Assembly: GCA_963764955.1 (NCBI GenBank)
Contig: CAVXVE010000045.1
Coordinates: forward strand, 1 to 64,000
DNA length: 64,000 nucleotides
Direction of reading: 5' to 3'
DNA from: Roseiarcus sp963764955
GTDB taxonomy: Bacteria; Pseudomonadota; Alphaproteobacteria; Rhizobiales; Beijerinckiaceae
Of this stretch, positions 16,852 through 25,766 are shown piece by piece. Within the stretch, counting starts at the first letter, position 1. Each line of letters opens with the position of its first letter. The notes beneath the pieces were generated by a model. It was not told the origin of the DNA and searched no databases. It was given only the letters and a program-made list of their open reading frames with translations. Position numbers and translations under genes: made by a program.

Positions 16852-17913
16852 ATGTCGAAGTCGCGAACCGTGCGCGCCGCCGCGGCCCAGATCGCCCCCG
16901 ATCTCAACTCGGGGGAAGCGACGCTCGCGCGCGTCATCGAAACGATCGGCGAAGCCGCCAAGAAAGGCGCGGAACTCGTTGCGTTCCCGGAGACGTTCGT
17001 CCCCTGGTACCCGTATTTTTCTTTCGTCACGCCGCCGGCGCAGAGCGGAGCGGACCACATCCGCCTTTATGAGCACGCGGTCGTGGTGCCGAGCGCGCAG
17101 ACGGACGCCGTGGCCGCTGCGGCGCGCAAGCATGGGCTCGTGGTGATTCTCGGCGTCAACGAGCGCGATCGCGGTTCGCTCTACAACGCGCAGCTCATCT
17201 TCGACGCCGACGGCGCGCTCAAGCTCAAGCGGCGCAAGATCACACCGACTTTTCACGAGCGCATGATCTGGGGACAAGGCGACGGCTCGGGCCTGACGGT
17301 CGCTGAGACGGCGGTCGGCCGGGTCGGCGCGCTCGCCTGCTGGGAACACTATAATCCGCTCGCGCGCTACGCGCTGATGGCGCAGCACGAGGAAATCCAC
17401 GTTTCCCAGTTTCCCGGATCGCTCGTCGGGCCGATCTTCGCCGAGCAGATCGAGGTGACGATCCGCCACCATGCGCTGGAAAGTGGCTGCTTCGTCGTCA
17501 ACGCGACCGGTTGGCTGAGGGAAGAGCAGATCGCCTCGATCACGCCGAACGAGGACCTGCAGAAGGCGCTCCGCGGCGGCTCCATGACGGCGATCATTTC
17601 CCCGGAGGGGCGCCATCTCGCGCCGCCCTTGACCGAGGGCGAGGGGATCCTCGTCGCCGATCTCGACATGGGCCTCATCGTCAAGCGCAAGCGCATGATG
17701 GACTCGGTCGGCCACTATGCGAGACCCGAACTCTTGAGCGTGACCCTCGATGCGCAGCCCAAAGCGCCGCTGAGCTTCGAGCCGTCGGCGCCGATCCCCA
17801 TGGAGACAAGGAGGCCTGGCGATGGAGAGTCCCGTGAGCTTGCCGACCGAACGCCTGATCAACGAACTGCAAACCTTCGGCGTGCGGCTGGCGGACCCCA
17901 AGGCCGGACTTGA
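16852..17913 (+). CDS. Nit6803-type nitrilase (Nit1C)
   Basis: This is a nitrilase-superfamily enzyme that hydrolyses a C-N triple bond to acid plus ammonia. The catalytic triad is visible: Glu47 in FPETF, Lys129 in RRKITPTFHE and Cys163 in ALACWEHYNP. The sequence follows the Nit6803 subgroup, which in Nit1C clusters is needed for growth on cyanide as nitrogen source in a studied pseudomonad. The C-terminal 30 residues (after IPMETRR) overlap the next gene by 92 bp. A shift to another frame (EAWRWRVP, stop TGA at about 17837) would give a tidy GTGA overlap, so a small indel near 17807 is possible. Confidence 0.92.
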   Translation: MSKSRTVRAAAAQIAPDLNSGEATLARVIETIGEAAKKGAELVAFPETFVPWYPYFSFVTPPAQSGADHIRLYEHAVVVPSAQTDAVAAAARKHGLVVILGVNERDRGSLYNAQLIFDADGALKLKRRKITPTFHERMIWGQGDGSGLTVAETAVGRVGALACWEHYNPLARYALMAQHEEIHVSQFPGSLVGPIFAEQIEVTIRHHALESGCFVVNATGWLREEQIASITPNEDLQKALRGGSMTAIISPEGRHLAPPLTEGEGILVADLDMGLIVKRKRMMDSVGHYARPELLSVTLDAQPKAPLSFEPSAPIPMETRRPGDGESRELADRTPDQRTANLRRAAGGPQGRT

Positions 17914-18940
17914 GAGCCGCCGCGGCGGCGCGGGGCCCTCCGACCACAAGGCGCTGACGATCGACGGCGTAACGGTGATGGCGCCCGTCCACACCGCTCC
18001 CGCGTTCGAGAGCCCCTACGTGATCGACGCGCCCGATGCGCAGGGCAGGAGCCGCATCGCGCGCGACGGCAAGACGCTCGGCGAAGCGGCGTTCGTCGCG
18101 CGGCCGCGCTTTTATGAGCTCACGACCGCCGACGGCGTTCCCTATTCGAAGATCGCCGTGCTGCACGGACGCGACGTGCTGGCGACCACGGTGCTGCAGA
18201 GCTGCATCCGCTACCAGAGCCGCCTCAAGGCCTGCCAGTTCTGCGCCATTGGCCAGTCGCTCGCGGCCGGACGTACGATCGAGCGCAAGAGCCCAGCTCA
18301 GCTCGCCGAGGTGGCCAAGGCCGCGGTCGAGCTCGACGGCGTTAAGCACATGGTGATGACGACCGGCACGCCGCGGGGCGCCGACCGCGGCGCCGCGATC
18401 CTTTGCGAGAGCGTGGCGGCGGTGAAGGCGGCGGTCGACCTCCCGATACAGGCGCAATGCGAGCCCCCCGACGAGGACGCATGGTTCGAGCGTCTCAAAG
18501 CCGCCGGCGTCGACGCCCTCGGCATGCACCTCGAAGCCGTGACGCCTGAGGTTCGTCAGCGCATCATGCCCGGCAAGGCCGAGATCTCCGTCGAACGGTA
18601 TCTCAAGGCTTTCGCCGCGGCGGTCCCGGTGTTTGGCCGTGGGCAGGTCTCGACCTATATCCTCGCGGGCGTCGGCGACCTGCCGGGAGCGATCCTCGCG
18701 ATGTGCGAGACGCTGGTCAGCCTCGGCGTCTATCCGTTCGTCGTGCCGTTCGTTCCGATTTCCGGCACGTCGCTCGAAAGCTGGCCGCCGCCCGCGGCCG
18801 CCTTCATGGATGCGGTGCTCGCGCCGCTCGCGCGGATGCTCGCGGCCAATGGCCTGAGCGCGGCGGAGATCAAGGCGGGCTGCGGCCGCTGCGGCGCCTG
18901 CTCCGCGCTCTCGACCTACGAGAGGCGGCTTGCGTCATGA
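17822..18940 (+). CDS. MSMEG_0568-family radical SAM protein (Nit1C)
   Basis: This 372-residue radical SAM enzyme belongs to the Sll0785/MSMEG_0568 family. The iron-sulfur cluster motif is the unusual spacing CIRYQSRLKACQFC (C-x9-C-x2-C) near residues 120-134. The TGTPRGADRG and EPPDEDAWF blocks follow, and the protein ends with a second cysteine group (CGRCGACS). The reaction is unknown. The likely start is GTG at 17834 (VSLPTERL) rather than ATG 17822, because the family begins near SLPTE. Its stop overlaps the next ATG as ATGA, so translation is coupled. Confidence 0.92.
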   Translation: MESPVSLPTERLINELQTFGVRLADPKAGLESRRGGAGPSDHKALTIDGVTVMAPVHTAPAFESPYVIDAPDAQGRSRIARDGKTLGEAAFVARPRFYELTTADGVPYSKIAVLHGRDVLATTVLQSCIRYQSRLKACQFCAIGQSLAAGRTIERKSPAQLAEVAKAAVELDGVKHMVMTTGTPRGADRGAAILCESVAAVKAAVDLPIQAQCEPPDEDAWFERLKAAGVDALGMHLEAVTPEVRQRIMPGKAEISVERYLKAFAAAVPVFGRGQVSTYILAGVGDLPGAILAMCETLVSLGVYPFVVPFVPISGTSLESWPPPAAAFMDAVLAPLARMLAANGLSAAEIKAGCGRCGACSALSTYERRLAS

Positions 18941-19476
18941 TCTTCGAGCCGATCACGCCGTTCGGTCCTTGCGAATTCCGCGTCAAGTTCGCCGCCTCCC
19001 GCTGGGAGCGGGAGGGCGCGTACGCGCTGCGCAGGGCGGTGTTCTGCGACGAGCAGCGATTGTTTGCGGGCGACGACCGCGACGGCGCCGACGACTGCGC
19101 GATCACGATCGTCGCTCTGTCGATGATGGGCGTCGCGGCGGACAAGGTCGTCGGCACCGTGCGCATCCATGAGGAGGAGCGCGGCTTATGGTGGGGGTCG
19201 CGGCTCGCGGTCGAGCGCGATTGCCGCCGCGTCGGCGCGATCGGCGCGACCTTGATCCGCCTCGCCGTCTCTTCGGCCAGCGCCATGGGAGCGACCACCT
19301 TCCTCGCGCATGTGCAGGCGCAGAACGGGCCGCTCTTCCGCCAGATGCATTGGGAGACGCTCGCCGAGCTCGAGCTGCTCGGTCTGCCACACTTCAAGAT
19401 GCGCGCCGATCTGACGAAATATCCGCCGTGCCACGCGCCAGAGCTTGGTTTCGTGGCGCTGAGAAAGGCCGCCTGA
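18937..19476 (+). CDS. MSMEG_0567/Sll0786-family GNAT acetyltransferase (Nit1C)
   Basis: This 179-residue GNAT-fold protein reads YALRRAVFCDEQRLFAGDD, VVGTVRIHEEE and GIGRALI-like region RRVGAIGATLIRLAVSSA (acetyl-CoA pyrophosphate loop). It ends with a family-specific tail (HWETLAELELLGLPHFKM). It belongs to the nitrogen-starvation N-acetyltransferase family of Nit1C operons. The acceptor substrate is not known. It starts inside the stop codon of the radical SAM gene (ATGA) and ends one base before the AIR-synthase-like gene. Confidence 0.9.
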   Translation: MIFEPITPFGPCEFRVKFAASRWEREGAYALRRAVFCDEQRLFAGDDRDGADDCAITIVALSMMGVAADKVVGTVRIHEEERGLWWGSRLAVERDCRRVGAIGATLIRLAVSSASAMGATTFLAHVQAQNGPLFRQMHWETLAELELLGLPHFKMRADLTKYPPCHAPELGFVALRKAA

Positions 19477-19477
19477 G

Positions 19478-20458
19478 GTGGAGGCGGCCGAATTGGACGC
19501 CCTCGTCGCCTCGCTTCGCCAGAGCCCGGCGCTTGCGGCCAAGGCCGATATCGGCGTGGTCGCGGAGCGCCTCGGGCTCGCCGCCGCAGCGATCCCCGTC
19601 GGCGACGATTGCGCCGCGATTCCCGATGGCGACGGGCATCTCCTGTTTGCGATCGAGGGCTTCATCAACGCCTTCGTCGCCGCCGACCCATGGTTCGCCG
19701 GCTGGTGCGGCGTGATGGTCAATATCTCGGACATAGCGGCGATGGGCGGGCGGGCGCTCGCTGTCGTCGATGCGGTATGGGCCGACGGAGAAGCCTCCGC
19801 GGCCGCGATTCTCGACGGCATGAAAGCGGCCTCCGACGCATACGGCGTCCCGATCGTCGGGGGCCACACCAATCTCAGAACCCCCGTGGCTCAGCTTGCG
19901 GTCGCGGTGGTGGGCCGCGGGGGATCGCATCTCCTGATCAGCTTCGACGCGCAGCCCGGCGACGCGCTCGTAGCGGCGATCGATCATCGCGGCGCCTATC
20001 GCACGCCGTTCGACAACTGGCAGGCGGCGCTCGGGGCGCCGCGGGAGCGGCTGCGTGCGGATCTTGCGCTGCTGCCCAAGGTCGCCGAGCGCGGCCTCGC
20101 CCGCGCCGCCAAGGACATCAGCCAGGGCGGCATACCGGGCACCGCCGCGATGCTCGCCGAAAGCTCCGGCGTTGCGATCGACATCGATCTCGACGCGATC
20201 GAGCTGCCGGCCGGCGTCGCGCTCGAACAATGGCTCAAGACTTTCCCCAGTTTCGGCTTTCTCATGTCGGTCCCGCAAACCTCGCTCGACGCGACGCTCG
20301 ACCTCTTTCGCGGCCGCGACATCCACGCTGGCGTCATCGGGGAGGTTCGAAGCGGGAGCGAAGTCGCGCTTGTCTCCAACGGGCGGCGCGCCGTGCTCCG
20401 CGACTTCCGGCGCGACCGGCTCCTTGGACTCTCCCGCGTCGTAGAGATCGCCGGATGA
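19478..20458 (+). CDS. Sll0787-family AIR-synthase-like protein (Nit1C)
   Basis: The GTG start at 19478 follows the previous stop by one base. The 326-residue protein has the PurM/ThiL/HypE fold: IPVGDDCAAIPDGDGHLLFA (ATP and metal loop), NISDIAAMGGRALAVVDAVW and PIVGGHTNLRTP. A C-terminal domain carries AKDISQGGIPGTAAMLAESS. Members of this superfamily activate a substrate with ATP. Which one is used here is unknown. It sits in the conserved order of Nit1C clusters between the acetyltransferase and the glycosyltransferase. Confidence 0.9.
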   Translation: MEAAELDALVASLRQSPALAAKADIGVVAERLGLAAAAIPVGDDCAAIPDGDGHLLFAIEGFINAFVAADPWFAGWCGVMVNISDIAAMGGRALAVVDAVWADGEASAAAILDGMKAASDAYGVPIVGGHTNLRTPVAQLAVAVVGRGGSHLLISFDAQPGDALVAAIDHRGAYRTPFDNWQAALGAPRERLRADLALLPKVAERGLARAAKDISQGGIPGTAAMLAESSGVAIDIDLDAIELPAGVALEQWLKTFPSFGFLMSVPQTSLDATLDLFRGRDIHAGVIGEVRSGSEVALVSNGRRAVLRDFRRDRLLGLSRVVEIAG

Positions 20459-21616
20459 AACGTCCCCTCCGCATCGCCATGCTCGCCCATTCGACCAATC
20501 CGCGCGGCGGCGTCATGCATGCGATGCATGTCGCCGAGGCGTTGACCGAGCTCGGCTGCGAGGTCGTGCTGCATGCCCCGGACGCGAAGGGCCAGGGCTT
20601 CTTCCGCACGCCCAAGTGCGAGGCGCGCGCGTTCCCCGTCGGGCCCGCGTCGGCCGAAACATTCGCGATGATCGAGCAGCGCGTCGAGGACTATGTCGCG
20701 CATTTCTCGTTTCCCCGGAATCGCGGCTTCGACATTTATCACGCGCAGGACGGAATCTCGGGCAACGCGCTCGCTGCGCTCAAGCAGCGCGGCCTCATCG
20801 GCGCCTTCGTGCGCACCGTGCATCACATCGACGATTTCCCCGACGAGCGGATCGCGCGTCTCAATTCGCGCGCGATCCGCGAAGCGGACACATGGCTCAC
20901 CGTCAGCGCGCTATGGCGCGATCGCCTGGCGGAAACCTTCGCAATTCAAGCCGCTGTCTGCGGCAACGGCGTCGACATCGGTCGCTTCCGCCCCGATTCG
21001 CGACGCGAAGCGGGGAGGAGCTGCGCGGCCGCAACTGAGAATTGGGCCGGGGCCCGTCTTTCTATGCGTCGGCGGCGTCGAGAAGCGCAAGAACACGCTC
21101 AACCTTCTCGATGCGTTCGCGCGACTGCTCGCCGTCCGCCCGGACGCGAAGCTGGTCATCGCTGGCGGCGCGAGCCTGCTGGACCACGGCGAATACCAGA
21201 GGAAATTCCGTTCGCGCCTCGCTGCGATGGGCGAGACGGCGGGTTCGGTGCGCCTTCTCGGAATTATCGCCGACAGCGATATGCCGCGCCTTTACCGCCT
21301 CGCGTCCGCGCTCGCGTTCGTCTCGGTCAAGGAAGGATTCGGGCTCTGCGTGCTGGAGGCCATGGCTAGCGGCGTTCCCGTCGTCGTCTCGGCGATCGAA
21401 CCGTTCACGAGCTACCTCTCGGCGAAAGACGCGATCTGGTGCGATCCCGCGAGCGTCGGGTCAATCGCAGAGGCCATGGCGCTTGCGCTCGACGAAAAGT
21501 TCGCCGCTCCGCTGCGCGGGCGCGGCCGCGCGCTCGCCGCCCGCTTTGACTGGCGAACGGTCGCGCGAGCCCATGAGCCAGTCTACCAACGCATGACGGA
21601 GCTCGCGCATGCCTGA
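20455..21616 (+). CDS. MSMEG_0565-family glycosyltransferase (Nit1C), frameshifted
   Basis: The gene begins at ATG 20455, overlapping the previous stop (ATGA). The first part reads MLAHSTNPRGGVMHAMHVAE to GVDIGRFRPDSRREAG in one frame. From about 21045 a second frame gives PGPVFLCVGGVEKRKNTLNL, KLVIAGGASLLDHGEY and VKEGFGLCVLEAMASGVPVV, the GT-B (GT4) donor-binding motif E-x7-E. Both parts make one glycosyltransferase of about 385 residues. The break lies in 21010-21045, where at least one base is lost or gained. It appears in many Nit1C operons, but the sugar and acceptor are unknown. Confidence 0.85.
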
Positions 21617-21896
21617 GATGCGGTTCATCGTGCGCTGGCCCGACGGCGCGAAAGACACGTGCTACTCGCCCTCGCTCGTCATCAAGGACTATTTCCGCGA
21701 GGGCGAGACGTACATGCTCAGCGATTTCGTGGCGCGAAGCCGCGAGGCGCTCATGATCGCCTCCGATCGGGTGAAGGCGAAATACGGCCACGCGTGCTCA
21801 CGAGCGCTTGGCCAGCTGGCCGAGATCGAACGCGCCGCCCGCCGCTTCGGCGACGAGCCCGGCGCGAAAGTGGCGTGCGAACGCTTTCTCTTTTAA
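21609..21896 (+). CDS. MSMEG_0570-family nitrogen-starvation protein (Nit1C)
   Basis: This 95-residue protein reads MRFIVRWPDGAKDTCYSPS, IKDYFREGETYMLSDFV and ALGQLAEIERAARRF. It belongs to the small MSMEG_0570/Sll0788 family of unknown function that is conserved in Nit1C clusters. The start overlaps the glycosyltransferase end by 8 bp. No export signal or membrane segment is present. The short helical C-terminus could mediate binding to a partner, which is only a guess. Confidence 0.9.
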   Translation: MPEMRFIVRWPDGAKDTCYSPSLVIKDYFREGETYMLSDFVARSREALMIASDRVKAKYGHACSRALGQLAEIERAARRFGDEPGAKVACERFLF

Positions 21897-21913
21897 CGAC
21901 AAGGACCTTTGCG

Positions 21914-23174
21914 ATGGACGCCAGCACGCGTTTCGAGCCGCACTATCGCGCCGTCGTCGCAGGAGGAGGACAGGCGGGTCTCTGCGCCAGCCATTTCCTC
22001 AGCGAGGCGGGAATCGACCATGTCGTGTTCGAGAAGAAGACGATCATGCACAAATGGCGCGAGGAGCGGTGGGACGCCTTCTGCCTCGTCACGCCGAACT
22101 GGCAATGCCAGCTGCCGGGACACCCCTATGACGGACCCGAGCCGCGCGGCTTCATGGTGAAACACGAGATCCTCGACTATCTCGACGGCTTCGCGCGCAA
22201 GCGCAAGCCGCACGTGCGCGAGCATGTCGCGGTGCTGGCCATCGAGAAGCAGGGCGAGCGCTTTCACGTTCTCACTTCGAACGGCGCCTGCACCGCCGAC
22301 GCTGTTTTTCTCGCAACCAGCCTCTACGGCCATCCGAGCAGGCCGCGCGCTGCGGAACGGGTTCCCGAATCGATCCTTCAGATCCACTCGGCCGAGTATC
22401 GCAATCCGGCGGTCCTGCCCACTGGCTCGGTCGTAGTCGTCGGGTCCGGCCAGTCGGGCGCGCAGATCGCCGAGGACCTGCACCTGGCGGGCCGCAAGGT
22501 CCACCTGGTGACGGGCAACGCGCCGCGCTGCGCGCGCTTCTATCGCGGACGCGACGTGGTCGACTGGCTGTGGGACATCGGCCAATACGCGATCACGGTG
22601 GCGGACGATGGCATGGGCCACAAGCGGCACGACACCAATCATTATCTGACCGGCCGCGACGGAGGACGCGACATCGACCTGCGCGCCTTCGCGAGAGAGG
22701 GCATGTCGCTTTACGGCCGGCTCAATGCGGTCGCCGACAGCAAGATGCTGTTCGAGCCGAACCTCAAGTCCAATCTCGACGAGGCGGACCGCGTCTATAA
22801 CGGCATCAACGCGCTGATCGACCGGCACATCGCGGAGAAGGGGCTCGCGGCGCCGCGAGGGAGGGCCTTACGTTCCGGTCTGGGAGCCGGCTGACGAGCC
22901 CGCCGAGCTCGACCTCAGCGCGGCCGGGGTGAGCGCTGTCATCTGGGCGACCGGCTTCGCCCCCGACTGGTCATACGCGCGCATGCCAATCTTCGACGGG
23001 ACGGGTTATCCGGTTAACCGGCGCGGGGTGACCAGTGTCCCGGGCGCCTACGTGCTGGGATTGCCATGGCTTTGGACGTGGGGGTCGGGACGCTTCCTCA
23101 GCGTCGGGCGTGACGCCGAGCACGTTGTCCGCCACGAAGTCCAACGGCGGGTGGCGGTGGGCGTCGATCGCTGA
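21914..23174 (+). CDS. MSMEG_0569-family flavin-dependent oxidoreductase (Nit1C), frameshifted near 22860
   Basis: This is a flavin monooxygenase-like protein of about 420 residues. The FAD dinucleotide loop is VVAGGGQAGLCASHFLSEAG and the NAD(P) loop is VVVVGSGQSGAQIAEDLHLA. Further motifs are RWDAFCLVTPNWQCQLPGHP and, in the second frame, VIWATGFAPDWSYARMPIF (the ATG motif). The frame changes at about 22860 after EKGLAAP, and the second part ends at 23174. It is the last Nit1C gene. In the cyanide-assimilating pseudomonad the equivalent oxygenase belongs to the same operon; its substrate is unproven. Confidence 0.88.
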
Positions 23175-23293
23175 AGTTCAGCGCGCTGTTTGTTTCGCGC
23201 TGGCGAACCCGCATCATGGCGACCCAATGAAAAAAGAGCGGGCCGAGTTTTATCTTCCGCCAAGCCCACGTCGCCGGGCGATGGCTTTGCAGG

Positions 23294-24081
23294 CTATCTC
23301 CAGGTCCACGTCATCGACGCCACGAGCGGAGAATCGGGCGTGACGATGCGTGCGTTCGGCATGTTCAGAGAGTTGGGGGCGCCGTCCACGGCTCGACGCA
23401 GACGCCAGCGTCTTCCCTGTCATAGATGACCCAATCTTCACAGTCGGAACCGATGGTGAGCTCGAGTTCGCCTGGCCAACGCACAACCGGATCGGCGCGC
23501 AGGTCGCGAAAGCAGTAATCCCAGGGCCTCGGCGCCGGCTCGGTCAAAGCGCCGCTCGGCAGGCCCGCCGAGTCATTGGCCCACATCAGCCCCGGCTCGA
23601 CGTCGAGTTCAAGTTGGGCGGAGGCCGGCGCTCCGACGAGGCGGCGGACGAACCATGGATGCCAGCCGACTGCCGCCGGCATGGCCTCGCGCGCATGCAC
23701 TTCGATGCGGAACGTCGCCCGCCCTGCGCTGAGCTCCGTGCGCTGGACCACGCGGCACGGCCACGGCCAAGGATCGCCAAGCTCGAGGCTCAATTCACCG
23801 TCGCCGGTGACCCCCCACGGCCGATCCGTGACCAGCCCGTGCAAGGCGTGCGGCCCGCTATTGGCGGCGAAGCGATGCTGCGCGCCCTGAAAATTCAGGC
23901 TCGCGTCGCGCAGCCGGCCGACCCACGGCGCGACCACGAAGCTGCCGGAGTGAAATATGTCCTTCCCGTGCGACACCAGCAGTTCGTGACCGGCGACGCG
24001 GAACGAGCTGAGCCGGCCACCGTCGTCGGGGTCGAAGGTGGCGGCGCAGCCCTCCGCGGCAAGTCGCAATGGCGCCGTCAT
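23294..24081 (-). CDS. Aldose 1-epimerase family protein, one frameshift near the C-terminus
   Basis: The start at ATG 24081 overlaps the SDR stop as ATGA. The protein reads GGRLSSFRVAGHELLV, GPHALHGLVTDRPWGVTG (catalytic His) and VGWHPWFVRR (second His), as in galactose-mutarotase-type epimerases. The frame closes early at 23365. With one more C in the C run at 23382-23386, the frame instead continues NSLNMPNARIVTPDSPLVAS to a family-typical end at 23294. It is the last gene of the second sugar ABC operon, so it probably supplies the right anomer of the imported sugar or sugar product. Confidence 0.82.
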
Positions 24082-24884
24082 TGCGAAGTCCACCCGCCGT
24101 CCACAACCAGAACTGTGCCCGTGACCATCCGGCCTGCGTCCGAGGCGAGATAGATGACCGCGGCGGCCACATCGCTGGTCAGCGCGAACTGGCCGAGCGG
24201 AATCTTGCTCAGTACGGCGGCCCGCGTCTTGGGCTCATCGAGGATTGGCGCCGTCCCCGGCGTATAGATGAAGGTCGGCGCGATGGCGTTGACCGTGATC
24301 GCATTCTTCGCCCATTCGAGCGCCAGCGCCTTGGTCATCATGTTCAGGCCGCCCTTGCTGGCGCAATACACCGACGCGTCCGGAAGACCCACGAGTCCGC
24401 CCTGCGAGCTGATGTTGACAATGCGGCCGCCCTGCCCCGACGCCGCCATTGCGCGCGCGACCGCCTGGGTCATGAAGAATGCGCCGCGCAGGTTCACCGC
24501 CATCATCTCGTCCCAGTCGGCCTCGGTCACGTCGAAGGCGGCGCGTGCGAAGCCGAGACCTGCGTTGTTGACGAGAACATCGATACGGCCGTGGGCGGCG
24601 ACGATGTCCGGGACGGCCTCGGCGATCGCGGCGACGCTCGGCACATCCAGCCGCTGGGGGCGCACGGTCAGACCGCGCGCCTCGGCTTCGGAGGCGACGG
24701 CGGCGGCGTCAGCGTGTGTGCGTACGGTCGGCACGACGATGGCGCCGGTCTCAGCGAGCAGGATCGTCAGTTCGCGGCCGATCCCCCTCGACGCGCCGGT
24801 GACGACAATGACACGGCCGCTGAGATCGAACCGTCGCGCAGCAGCGGCGCTCGCCGCGGACTGATTTTCGCTATCGGACGCCAA
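24078..24884 (-). CDS. SDR-family dehydrogenase
   Basis: A short-chain dehydrogenase of 268 residues. The cofactor loop is VVTGASRGIGREL, followed by NNAG in VLVNNAGLGFARAAF. The catalytic triad is IVNISSQGG (Ser), then YCASKGG (Tyr and Lys). It is an NAD(P)-dependent alcohol or polyol oxidoreductase. The substrate cannot be read from sequence. Its place between the ABC transporter and the aldose epimerase suggests oxidation of the imported polyol or sugar. Confidence 0.9.
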   Translation of the reverse strand: MASDSENQSAASAAAARRFDLSGRVIVVTGASRGIGRELTILLAETGAIVVPTVRTHADAAAVASEAEARGLTVRPQRLDVPSVAAIAEAVPDIVAAHGRIDVLVNNAGLGFARAAFDVTEADWDEMMAVNLRGAFFMTQAVARAMAASGQGGRIVNISSQGGLVGLPDASVYCASKGGLNMMTKALALEWAKNAITVNAIAPTFIYTPGTAPILDEPKTRAAVLSKIPLGQFALTSDVAAAVIYLASDAGRMVTGTVLVVDGGWTSQ

Positions 24885-24941
24885 GTTTTCCCTTTCGCAA
24901 TGGAAAACAGCCGCCGCAGAATGCGGCGACCGTTGCGACGA

Positions 24942-25766
24942 TCATCCCTGCGCGACGAGCTGAGTAATCCGCTCGATGTCAGCGTCGGCGACCGCGAACT
25001 CGCCCATGACCCGGCCGCGCGCCAACACGACGACCTCGTCGGCCACAGACATCGCCTGCTGCAGATTGTGCATAATCAAGATGACCGCCTGTCCTGCGTC
25101 GCGGGCGCGCCGGACCTGATCGAGCACCTGCTGGGTCTGGCGGACGGCGAGTGCGGCCGTCGGCTCATCAAGAATCAGGCAGCGCGACCCGTAGACGATC
25201 GCTCGCGCGATCGCGACGGCCTGCTTCTGGCCGCCGGACAATGTCGCCGCGGGGTCGCTCAGGCGGCGTCGCAGGTCGACGCCGAGCGCCGCCAAGGCAT
25301 CGGCCGCGATGCGATCGGCCTTCTTCGCGTCATAGATGCGCAGCGGTCCGAAACGTCTGAACGGCTCATTGCCAAGCACCATGTTCCGGGCGATCGGCAT
25401 GAGGTCGCAGACCGCCAGGTCCTGGAACACTGTCGAAATCCCGGCTGCGCGCGCATCATGCGCGCTGCGCAGCGTCACGCGGCGTCCGTCGACCTCGACT
25501 GAACCGGAGGTGGGCTGGTAGACGCCCGAGAGCACCTTGATCAGCGTGCTCTTGCCGGCGCCGTTGTCGCCGAGCAGCGCCAGCACCTCGCCGGCGCGGG
25601 CCTCGATCGAGATGTTGCGAAGCGCGGTCACTGATTGGAAGGTCATCGTGACGTCACGCAGCGCAACGACGGGCTTGTCCACGCCGACGCGCGGCCGCGG
25701 AGTGTCGACTGGGACCGCTGCGTCGAGCGGGCCAGCTTCTGCCGGCGAACGGTCCTCGTCGGCCAT
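24942..25766 (-). CDS. Sugar ABC transporter ATP-binding protein (RbsA-type single domain)
   Basis: The 274-residue ATPase has Walker A GDNGAGKSTLIK, the signature LSGGQKQAVAIARAI and Walker B LILDEPTAA. It is a single-domain version of the carbohydrate-uptake type 2 ATPases, like FrcA. It partners the RbsC-like permease that overlaps its 5' end by 113 bp, and the periplasmic binding protein. The long overlap is unusual and may reflect a run-on of the permease frame. Confidence 0.92.
   Translation of the reverse strand: MADEDRSPAEAGPLDAAVPVDTPRPRVGVDKPVVALRDVTMTFQSVTALRNISIEARAGEVLALLGDNGAGKSTLIKVLSGVYQPTSGSVEVDGRRVTLRSAHDARAAGISTVFQDLAVCDLMPIARNMVLGNEPFRRFGPLRIYDAKKADRIAADALAALGVDLRRRLSDPAATLSGGQKQAVAIARAIVYGSRCLILDEPTAALAVRQTQQVLDQVRRARDAGQAVILIMHNLQQAMSVADEVVVLARGRVMGEFAVADADIERITQLVAQG

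Noticed and set aside
19609..21369. A 586-codon forward frame spanning the AIR-synthase and glycosyltransferase genes
   Set aside because: Its first half is an Arg-rich out-of-frame reading of the AIR-synthase gene. Only the second part, from 20455, is real and belongs to the glycosyltransferase.
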